Source: an uncultured Clostridia bacterium
Lineage (GTDB): Bacteria; Bacillota; Clostridia; Christensenellales; Aristaeellaceae
Assembly: GCA_937906775.1 (NCBI GenBank)
Contig: CALCUD010000100.1
Location: forward strand, 1-21,860
Direction of reading: 5' to 3'
Length of the DNA: 21,860 nucleotides
Below are positions 15,169 through 21,376 of the stretch, in pieces. Both the position numbers and the translations under genes were made by a program. Position 1 is the first letter of the stretch, and each line of letters opens with the position of its first letter. Under the pieces are notes generated by a model, which was given only the letters and a program-made list of their open reading frames with translations, did no database searches and was not told the DNA's origin.

Positions 15169-16790
15169 GTGTGCGGTTCGTCAACAGTATCGACCGGTTC
15201 GGTTCCGAATGTATCGTACAGCTGTTGCAGATATTTCGCATCGGACTGATCCGCAGCGCTCTTTTCCGATTTCGAGGCGTCAGCCGTCTCAAAGTGACTT
15301 TCCACACCGGCTGTCTCCGTCAGAGCCGCCTCGATCTTTTCCTTCCGATTCATCAGAAACTGTGCCAGGGAATCCATCCCCGCCGGTGCCTGCCAGCGGA
15401 ACAGCGTTCCGCCGGTACATCCGGCGTAGGAGCCCTGTACGAGAATTCCAAACACAGAAGGTTCCGTCCGCTTCAGTTGATCCATGGCGGCTTTCCAGAC
15501 CTCGTCAGCGCTTTTCCCGGTCGGTACAAGGATCTTCGGCCCCGTGGAAACATTTTTCTTTTCCGGAACACCGGCGGAAGCCGCAGGCTGTTTCCGGGAC
15601 GCCGGAGCCACCGGGATTCCCTCCGCCAGCTGCGCGGCTAATGTTTCCAGTTTCGATTCCAGTTCATGGATCCGGTCCTCGAGCGCATGCGAATCAGGCG
15701 CCGTTGTTCGCAGGCAGCACTTTAGTCCCGCGTTTTCAAGCGCGATCCGGGGCGATGAAGCATAACGCATATCCGTTTCCAGGGTCATAAAATGATCCAG
15801 GATCTCCATCAGACGCGTTACGGTGAAGCGCTCCGCTTCACGGACATATTCCGCACCGTCTTCGTCCGTCAGCTCCAGAATCTGACAGATCTGATCCGGA
15901 CAGCATTTGGCCGTGAGCAGTGTGCGGATATGGGTGCTGATATCTTTGACAAATACGGACGGTTCCCGTCCTCCGCGCATGACCTCGTCGATCATTCCGA
16001 GAATATCGCCTGCATTCTCCTCCGCCAGCGCAGAACTGAACCGGAACAGAAAAGCTTTGTCACTCGTGCCGAGTACATCGCGAACAAGCTTCTCCGTCAC
16101 ATTGTTCCCATATCCGAGACACATGTCCAGAATGCTCAGCGCGTCTCGCATGCCGCCCTCGGCCGCCCGGGCGATCATCATCAGCGCGCCGTCTGTTGCT
16201 GAAGCTTCCGCTCCGTTTACCGCCTCCGCGAGGCGTTTCTGGATCTGTCCCGCAGGGATCCGGCCGAAATCGAACCGCTGACAGCGGCTCAGAATCGTCG
16301 CGGGAAGCTTTTGCGGCTCTGTTGTTGCAAGAATAAAAACAATATGCGCCGGCGGTTCCTCCAGCGTTTTCAGCAGCGCATTGAACGCCGAGGTGGAAAG
16401 CATGTGTACTTCGTCAATGATATAGACCTTGTAATTGCCGTATTGCGGGGGATATTTGACCGTATCCCGCAGATCACGCATCTCGTCAACACCGTTGTTG
16501 CTCGCAGCGTCAATTTCAATGACATCCAGACTTTCCTCATGCTCCAGCCGGAGACAGTTCGCACAGGTTCCGCATGGATCGCCGTTTTCCGGATGCTCAC
16601 AGTTGATCGCCCTTGCAAGGATCTTGGCGGTGGAAGTTTTCCCAGTTCCCCGGCTGCCGCAGAAGAGATAAGCATGAGCTATTCTCCCGGATATCACTTG
16701 ATTCCGGAGCGTTTCCACAATTGCTTCCTGACCGACCATATGTGAAAAGTCTTTAGGACGCCACTGTCGGTATAAAGCCTGATAAGCCAT
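15165..16790 (-). CDS. dnaX: DNA polymerase III subunit gamma/tau
   Basis: Clamp-loader ATPase of the replicative polymerase. The 541 residues show Walker A GSRGTGKT (45-52), a zinc module (Cys64, Cys73, Cys76, Cys79), EIDAASNNGVDEMRD (92-106), Walker B IIDEVHM (124-130) and the arginine-finger SRC motif (168-170). The tail after about 380 is a low-conservation, Ala/Lys/Glu-rich tau-type region. I saw no obvious A-rich slippery site for making a separate gamma form. The ATG directly follows the TAG of the ComEA-like gene. The usual Firmicutes followers ybaB and recR are missing; a convergent yajC follows instead. Confidence 0.96.
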   Translation of the reverse strand: MAYQALYRQWRPKDFSHMVGQEAIVETLRNQVISGRIAHAYLFCGSRGTGKTSTAKILARAINCEHPENGDPCGTCANCLRLEHEESLDVIEIDAASNNGVDEMRDLRDTVKYPPQYGNYKVYIIDEVHMLSTSAFNALLKTLEEPPAHIVFILATTEPQKLPATILSRCQRFDFGRIPAGQIQKRLAEAVNGAEASATDGALMMIARAAEGGMRDALSILDMCLGYGNNVTEKLVRDVLGTSDKAFLFRFSSALAEENAGDILGMIDEVMRGGREPSVFVKDISTHIRTLLTAKCCPDQICQILELTDEDGAEYVREAERFTVTRLMEILDHFMTLETDMRYASSPRIALENAGLKCCLRTTAPDSHALEDRIHELESKLETLAAQLAEGIPVAPASRKQPAASAGVPEKKNVSTGPKILVPTGKSADEVWKAAMDQLKRTEPSVFGILVQGSYAGCTGGTLFRWQAPAGMDSLAQFLMNRKEKIEAALTETAGVESHFETADASKSEKSAADQSDAKYLQQLYDTFGTEPVDTVDEPHT

Positions 16791-17162
16791 CTACTTTTCT
16801 TCCTCTCCGTCCGGAATACAGATCAGCGGAAGCATTCCGTTCAGTTTGTTCTCACCGATCCCGTTGACCGACAGCAGATCCTCGGGATAGCGAAAGGGAC
16901 CGTTGGTATTCCGTTCGTCGATGATCCGTACAGCAATCGTTTCACCGATTCCTGGGAGAAATGTCAGTTCCTCAACGTCTGCCGAATTGATATCAATTCC
17001 TCCGGCCGGAATATCGGGATAAACGATTTCCGCCGCAGGAGCGGAAGCTGTCACCCGGAGGATCTCCCGGGGCCCGCCGGAATGTATACATCCGAAAATA
17101 CAGCAGCCGATACAGATTCCGATCATGCAGCAGCACGTGACAAACCGGACGCGATCAAACAT
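16791..17162 (-). CDS. Short ComEA-like helix-hairpin-helix protein with a Cys-rich membrane anchor
   Basis: A 123-residue protein with one N-terminal membrane segment and a C-terminal tandem helix-hairpin-helix DNA-binding domain of the ComEA type. I chose the ATG at 17162; it overlaps the cysS stop by 8 bases, and the longer frame would extend far into cysS. The anchor (about 6-26) has seven cysteines: residues 10, 11, 12, 17, 20, 21 and 25. After a short linker comes IDINSADVEELTFLPGIGE (56-74) and later FRYPEDLLSVNGIGENKL (90-107), both classic ComEA motifs. The SLBB domain that usually lies between anchor and HhH is absent. It may bind incoming DNA outside the membrane, but comEC/comEB are not nearby, so a competence role is inference. 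Confidence 0.8.
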   Translation of the reverse strand: MFDRVRFVTCCCMIGICIGCCIFGCIHSGGPREILRVTASAPAAEIVYPDIPAGGIDINSADVEELTFLPGIGETIAVRIIDERNTNGPFRYPEDLLSVNGIGENKLNGMLPLICIPDGEEEK

Positions 17163-18561
17163 CTTTCCTGACCTTCTGCCCCTGTTTTGTATCTTCCAGG
17201 ATAAAGCCTGCGGCCCGGATCGCGTCACGTAGTTCATCGCTCCGCTTCCAATCCTTGTTTTTCCGAGCCTCGGCCCGTTCGTCAACCATACGTTTGATTT
17301 CCTCGGGGATCCCGTCATCCTGTTTGTTCAGCAGACCCAGAACATCGCAGACAGCCTTCAGGCTGGACAGTGTTTTCTCTGAAGCCTCACGGGTTGCTCC
17401 GTCCGTAATGACCGTATTTGCATCCTTGACCATCTCAAATATCGCGCCCAGAGCGTCGGCGGTGTTCATGTCGTCATCCATCGCGTCATCAAAACGTTTT
17501 TCGTAGCCGGCAAGGCGATCCATAAAAGCCTTTTCCTCTTCGGTCATCGGGCCTTCGGACCCGTTATCGCGGCGGAAGAGAAGATTGTCGCGCGCGGTAT
17601 ACAGGCGGTTCAGGCTGGCGTTGGCCGCCTCGATCTGATCGCGGCTGAAATTGATGGGGCTGCGATAATGTGCGGAAAGCATGAACAGACGTACCGCTTC
17701 AAGATCGAACTCCTTCGCGATATCGCGAACCGTGAAGAAATTATTCAGGCTCTTGCTCATCTTCTGATTATCCACATTGATGAAGCCGTTGTGCATCCAG
17801 TAACGAACATAGGGCTTTCCGGTTGCCCCTTCGCTCTGGGCTATCTCATTTTCATGATGCGGGAAAAGAAGATCCTTTCCGCCGCAATGAATATCAAACG
17901 TTTCCCCCAGATACTTCATACTCATGGCGGAGCACTCAATATGCCATCCGGGACGGCCTGCACCCCAGGGACTCTCCCATGCGGGTTCGCCGGGCTTCTG
18001 CGCTTTCCAGAGCGCAAAATCCGCCGGGGATTCCTTGTCTGTCTCGACATCCAGACGCTCGCTCGCGCCCATTTCGCGGTCCTCCACGCTCTGACCGCTG
18101 AGTTTCCCGTAACCGGGGAAGGCTGAAACGCGATAGTAGACATCTCCCGCCGGGGTCGCGTAGGCTTTTCCGTTTTCCACCAGCCGGCTGATAAGGGAAA
18201 TGATATCGCCGATATGCTCCGTAGCCTTCGGATGAACGGTCGCCGGACGGATGCCCAGCGCCTTCGCGTCAACAAAGTACTCTGCGATAAAGCGATCACC
18301 CAGTTCTCTGACCGTGATGCCTTCCTCGTTGGCGCGGCGGATCATCTTATCGTCAATATCGGTAAAGTTCTGAACAAAAGTGACCTCATAGCCTTCCCGT
18401 TCCAGCTGCCTGCGCAGAACATCAAACGTGATGAACGGGCGCGCGTTTCCGATGTGGAAGAAATTATATACGGTCGGCCCGCAGGCATAGATCCCGACCT
18501 TGCCCTCGTGAAGCGGGACAAATTCTTCCTTTTTCCGGGTCATGCTGTTATATATTTTCAT
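17155..18561 (-). CDS. cysS: Cysteinyl-tRNA synthetase
   Basis: Class I aminoacyl-tRNA synthetase charging tRNA-Cys. The 468 residues contain the HIGH-type motif FFHIGNARPF (34-43), KMSKS (267-271) and the zinc ligands Cys27, Cys210, His235 and Glu239 that select cysteine. YACGPTVYN (25-33) and GGKDLLFPHHENE (227-239) are characteristic of CysRS. The start overlaps the upstream secreted-protein stop by four bases, and the stop overlaps the ComEA-like start. The operon leader is very short (promoter at 19185-19214), so the T-box riboswitch common on clostridial synthetase genes is not present. cysE, mrnC and rlmB, common neighbours, are also absent. Confidence 0.97.
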   Translation of the reverse strand: MKIYNSMTRKKEEFVPLHEGKVGIYACGPTVYNFFHIGNARPFITFDVLRRQLEREGYEVTFVQNFTDIDDKMIRRANEEGITVRELGDRFIAEYFVDAKALGIRPATVHPKATEHIGDIISLISRLVENGKAYATPAGDVYYRVSAFPGYGKLSGQSVEDREMGASERLDVETDKESPADFALWKAQKPGEPAWESPWGAGRPGWHIECSAMSMKYLGETFDIHCGGKDLLFPHHENEIAQSEGATGKPYVRYWMHNGFINVDNQKMSKSLNNFFTVRDIAKEFDLEAVRLFMLSAHYRSPINFSRDQIEAANASLNRLYTARDNLLFRRDNGSEGPMTEEEKAFMDRLAGYEKRFDDAMDDDMNTADALGAIFEMVKDANTVITDGATREASEKTLSSLKAVCDVLGLLNKQDDGIPEEIKRMVDERAEARKNKDWKRSDELRDAIRAAGFILEDTKQGQKVRKDV

Positions 18562-19157
18562 TGCGATTCTCCTTCATATTTCTTTTTGATCAGTCTGTTC
18601 CGCAGGACAGCCGCACCCCAGAAAAGGACGCCGGCCGCCAGCAGGATCAGCGTGACCGGCTGAAAGACGCCGGCTGCGCTTCCTTCATCGGCATCGGCCT
18701 GTATTTCATCTTCAAACGAACCCATCCGGAGTTCCGTTTCGTTCATGATGTTGCCTTCAGCGTCCGAAACGGTGAGACGGATCCGGATACGGTCGATCCC
18801 GGTCATATCGTCCGGAGTGAACCATGTCGCGGTAAAGGGGATTTCCTCCCCTGCCGGCAGGGTCGTCGTATACGTATCTTTCTGTTTCCGGACCAGGATT
18901 CTGGAACCGTTCATCGTGGTGAACACCGCACTCCCGGCGTCTTCCGCGGAAACATCCGATATTTCAAGGTGAAGGACTGCGTCTTCGATCTCTTCACCGT
19001 CATTGCGGACCGTACCGGTCATGGTGGCTTCTTTGCCGGGATTCCAGTTCCATTTGTCATCCTGCAGCCCGCATTCAAGCGAACCGGAAGCCGTACATCG
19101 ACAGCTGAAAAGGAGAATCAACATAAGTGCGATAACGGTGAATCCTTTTTTGCGCAT
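18558..19157 (-). CDS. Secreted or membrane-anchored protein with a beta-rich extracellular domain, function unknown
   Basis: I do not recognise this 199-residue protein. It has an N-terminal signal segment (about 4-19) ending LLFSC, which could act as a lipoprotein signal at Cys19. The extracellular part (about 25-150) is rich in beta-type sequence, with GKEATMTGTVRNDGEEIEDAVL, GEEIPFTATWFTPDD and RIRIRLTVSDAEGN. This resembles the Ig-like CARDB/DUF11-type folds seen in surface proteins. An acidic linker (148-160) leads to a C-terminal transmembrane helix (about 166-186) and a basic end. It would therefore sit outside, held at both ends. It is the first gene of the operon with cysS; the ribosome site AAAGGAG lies nine bases from the ATG. 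Confidence 0.8.
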   Translation of the reverse strand: MRKKGFTVIALMLILLFSCRCTASGSLECGLQDDKWNWNPGKEATMTGTVRNDGEEIEDAVLHLEISDVSAEDAGSAVFTTMNGSRILVRKQKDTYTTTLPAGEEIPFTATWFTPDDMTGIDRIRIRLTVSDAEGNIMNETELRMGSFEDEIQADADEGSAAGVFQPVTLILLAAGVLFWGAAVLRNRLIKKKYEGESQ

Positions 19158-19184
19158 ACGCTGTCACTCCTTTCATAAATATAG

Positions 19185-19214
19185 ATTATACCTTATGAAC
19201 AGCAGATCAGGCAA
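19185..19214 (-). promoter_or_regulatory. Predicted promoter of the secreted protein-cysS-comEA-dnaX operon
   Basis: On the minus strand TTGCCT (19209-19214), an 18-base spacer and a perfect TATAAT (19185-19190). The -10 is 27 bases from the first ATG, so the leader is too short for a riboswitch. Confidence 0.65.
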
Positions 19215-19247
19215 GCACTTTGGGATGTTTTCTTCTTTACCCGCATC

Positions 19248-19273
19248 AAAAAAGGCAGGCTGCTGTGCCTGCC
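19248..19273 (-). terminator. Rho-independent terminator of the acidic-protein gene
   Basis: On the minus strand GGCAGGC (19267-19273), loop ACAGCA, GCCTGCC (19254-19260), then six T (19248-19253). It lies 20 bases after the stop of the gene at 19293 and separates it from the next promoter. Confidence 0.88.
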
Positions 19274-19292
19274 CTGAACATTTCCGGATAGA

Positions 19293-19961
19293 TTATTCAT
19301 CCTCATTATCCCCGGAGCCGCGAATCTTATCGCTGAGATCGCTCAGCCCCTGATCGACCTCTTTGGCGAACTTTTTCAGATTGTCGCCCAGAGAATCGAG
19401 CGCCTGGTTCACTTTGCCCGCCATCTCATCAACAGAGGGCGCATTGCCGAACAGATCGCTGATCACGTCGCTCAACGGTTCGTTATCCTTTTTTTCAGCG
19501 GGTTCGGGCGTTTCGATCTCGATCTTTGGGATTTCCGGTTCCGCGGGTTTCTCAACGGCTGTGAAATCGAATCCGGAGTTCGTTTCGTCCTGCGGAACGG
19601 GCTCCTCGAGGGGGGCGTCTTCAGCCTCATCTGCCGGTTCCTGTACAGACGCCGAAGCATTCTCCATACGGGCAGACGTTTCAATTCCGGAAACGCGTTC
19701 GGCACGAAGGTCACTCAACTGTTCATCGAGTAATTTCAGTTCCTTCAGCTGATCCTCAAGCTCATTTGGGAAGGAAACGCCCTTCTGCCAGAGCGCGTAG
19801 GCCTGCGCTCCGAAATTGTTGAGTATTTCGCGACGGCGGTTGACAAGATTCATTTCGTCAACCTTGAATTTTGTGTTGTTAGCGATGGTGGACGCGGTAT
19901 TCCCGATCAGCTCCATCCCTTTCATCCATGCGTTTTTAACATTTTCACGTATATCAGCCAT
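19293..19961 (-). CDS. Acidic, helical cytoplasmic protein of unknown function
   Basis: Not recognised. I chose the ATG at 19961 (222 residues): it has AAAGGAG eleven bases upstream and begins with a clear helix, whereas the longer frame adds an Arg/Ser-rich stretch without protein-like character. Residues 1-95 are helical (MADIRENVKNAWMKGMELIG, then RREILNNFGAQAYALWQKG and a Leu-heptad stretch LEDQLKELKLLDEQLSDL that looks like a coiled coil). Residues 96-160 are an acidic, Pro/Glu-rich linker. Residues 162-213 form amphipathic helices (VNQALDSLGDNLKKFAKEVD). No signal peptide, cysteines or enzyme motifs are seen. It ends in a terminator and lies 97 bases after the lipid kinase; a scaffold or membrane-surface role is only a guess. 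Confidence 0.78.
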   Translation of the reverse strand: MADIRENVKNAWMKGMELIGNTASTIANNTKFKVDEMNLVNRRREILNNFGAQAYALWQKGVSFPNELEDQLKELKLLDEQLSDLRAERVSGIETSARMENASASVQEPADEAEDAPLEEPVPQDETNSGFDFTAVEKPAEPEIPKIEIETPEPAEKKDNEPLSDVISDLFGNAPSVDEMAGKVNQALDSLGDNLKKFAKEVDQGLSDLSDKIRGSGDNEDE

Positions 19962-19992
19962 ACCGGTTACAACTCCTTTCACTGTGATATGT

Positions 19993-20048
19993 ATTTGATT
20001 TCTTCCGGAGAGAATCAAATTCCTGCCGGAGAAATGTGAACATCCGGC
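19993..20048. repeat. Two neighbouring inverted repeats between the lipid kinase and the acidic-protein gene
   Basis: ATTTGATT (19993-20000) and AATCAAAT (20013-20020) form a perfect 8-base inverted repeat around a 12-base centre containing TCCGGA. Next to it GCCGGA (20025-20030) and TCCGGC (20043-20048) form a second one. No clear T-run follows on the minus strand, so these may be weak terminators, mRNA hairpins or an operator. Confidence 0.5.
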
Positions 20049-20058
20049 GAAACCTTTT

Positions 20059-20928
20059 TCACCGGTAAAGCATGATCGCCGCAGGCTGAATCCTGAATTC
20101 CGCCTGATCCATCGGAAAGATTTCCCCGTCAACATTCAGACGCATGCCTTCACCGGTCACTTTGATGCTGCGGACGCGCTGATGCCGGGCTATTTTGAAG
20201 GACAGATCCTTTCCCATCAGCAGCCCCGGCAGATAAAGCGGGATTCTTCTTTTCGGAATATTGTCGATCAGAACAAGATCCAGCAGTCCGTCATCCGATG
20301 CCGCAAGCGGACAGATTGGGATTCCTCCGCCGATATACTGCCCGTTGGCAATGGAACAGACAAGGAAATCTCCCTCCGTTGTCTCACCGTCCGCTTCAAC
20401 TTTCAGGTGAACCGGTTTGTAATGAAATATGGATTTGATCAATCCGAACAGGTAAGGGGTCAACCCGCGGAAGCGCTTTTTGAAAGATTCTGTATAATCA
20501 AGTACCGTAACATCGAAACCGGTTCCGCATACATTCAGGAACATACCATCATTCAGCAGACCCATATCCGTTTCCGTCGGCGAACCGTTCAGAATCAATT
20601 CCAGAGCCTGTAACGGATCTTTGGGAATATGGACGCATTTGATAAAGTCATTTCCCGTCCCCGCCGGTATAATGCCGAAAGGCTTCCCGGTTCCCGCAAG
20701 ACCGCAGGCCGTTTCAAACGCGGTTCCGTCGCCGCCAACCGAAACAACAGCAATGATATCCGGATCCCTGCTTAATTGATTCGCGATTTCGGTCGCATGG
20801 CCCCTGTATTCAGTTTTCAGGACGCGGTATGCGATACCGCGTTGTTTCAGAACGGATTCCAGTTCTTCCATCACCGTAACAGAAAAACCCGTCCCGGCGG
20901 CAGGATTCATAATAAATGCGTATTCCAT
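20059..20928 (-). CDS. Diacylglycerol kinase/YegS-family lipid kinase
   Basis: Soluble lipid kinase of the DAGK catalytic family (DgkB/YegS/BmrU-like), likely phosphorylating diacylglycerol or a related lipid at the membrane surface and recycling it to phosphatidate. In 289 residues it has the N-terminal NPAAGTG (8-14), the nucleotide-binding GGDGT (65-69), PAGTGNDF (88-95), an inner acidic/Asn motif LNVCGTGFD, and NVDGEIF near the C-terminus. The size fits DgkB-type enzymes. The ATG at 20928 has AAAAGGAG nine bases upstream. The transketolase terminator lies just upstream, so it should have its own promoter; I did not find a clear one. Confidence 0.92.
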   Translation of the reverse strand: MEYAFIMNPAAGTGFSVTVMEELESVLKQRGIAYRVLKTEYRGHATEIANQLSRDPDIIAVVSVGGDGTAFETACGLAGTGKPFGIIPAGTGNDFIKCVHIPKDPLQALELILNGSPTETDMGLLNDGMFLNVCGTGFDVTVLDYTESFKKRFRGLTPYLFGLIKSIFHYKPVHLKVEADGETTEGDFLVCSIANGQYIGGGIPICPLAASDDGLLDLVLIDNIPKRRIPLYLPGLLMGKDLSFKIARHQRVRSIKVTGEGMRLNVDGEIFPMDQAEFRIQPAAIMLYR

Positions 20929-21008
20929 CTGATCGGACTCCTTTTGAGAAGGCGCGGTGTAGGCAAACGCAGAATGCCGGATTTACCCGATTGGCAACAC
21001 GTTCCAGT

Positions 21009-21043
21009 AAAAAGAAGGACTCCCGCGAAAACATGGGAGTCCT
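21009..21043 (-). terminator. Rho-independent terminator of the transketolase gene
   Basis: On the minus strand AGGACTCCC (21035-21043), a 10-base loop, GGGAGTCCT (21016-21024), then TCTTTTT. It lies directly after the TAA of the transketolase fragment. Confidence 0.9.
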
Positions 21044-21049
21044 GAAAGA

Positions 21050-21373
21050 TTACAGATTATTGCTGATCCTGTCGGCGATCTGTTTTCCGGTCAGACCGTA
21101 TTCCACCAGCAGATCGGCAGGTTTGCCGCTTTGGCCGAACACATCGTTGATGCCGATCTTGTCGAACTTTTCGACTCCGTGGCCGATGATTGCGGATGCC
21201 ACAGCGTCGCCCAGGCCGCCGATGACGGAGTGCTCCTCGACGGTGAAGACCTTCTTGCACTTCTGGGCATACTCGATGGCCAGGGCGTCGTCGAAGGGCT
21301 TGAGGGTGTGGAAGTTCAGCAGCGCGGCGTCAACGCCCTTGTCGGCCAGGATCTTCAGAATGCTGCCCCACAT
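21050..21373 (-). CDS. Transketolase, C-terminal fragment
   Basis: The C-terminal ~107 residues of a transketolase, most like the separate C-terminal subunit of the split transketolases common in Clostridia. The enzyme moves two-carbon units between sugar phosphates in the non-oxidative pentose phosphate pathway. Recognisable motifs are LADKGVDAALLNFHTLKPFDD, the conserved FTVEEHSVIGGLGDAVAS and GINDVFGQSGKPADLLVEYGLT, ending normally at TAA with a terminator behind. The pyrimidine-binding part that should precede this is missing. Upstream of about residue MWGS the frame passes straight into a phage-type nuclease with a different base composition, so the left boundary is a junction and not a start. 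Confidence 0.88.
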   Translation of the reverse strand: MWGSILKILADKGVDAALLNFHTLKPFDDALAIEYAQKCKKVFTVEEHSVIGGLGDAVASAIIGHGVEKFDKIGINDVFGQSGKPADLLVEYGLTGKQIADRISNNL

Positions 21374-21376
21374 ATA
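21362..21376. other. Composition and homology junction (probable chimeric join)
   Basis: Bacterial transketolase sequence ends and nuclease sequence begins within about five codons (DEGY | MWGS). A line of transketolase (21181-21240) is about 68% G+C by hand count; 21541-21660 is about 33%. Reading frame is kept across the join, which can happen by chance one time in three. Confidence 0.75.

Noticed and set aside
15165..16790. A programmed frameshift in dnaX
   Set aside because: No A-run slippery heptamer with a following hairpin was found in the region after the ATPase domain.
17163..17318. A longer start for the ComEA-like protein
   Set aside because: The extension is the cysS C-terminus in another frame; the ATG at 17162 gives a proper membrane anchor.
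19158..19240. A T-box riboswitch for cysS
   Set aside because: The promoter lies about 30 bases from the first gene of the operon, leaving no room for a T-box leader, and no antiterminator or terminator pair is seen there.
19962..20135. A 58-residue extension of the acidic protein
   Set aside because: It would cover the inverted repeats and part of the lipid kinase gene; AAAGGAG supports the ATG at 19961.
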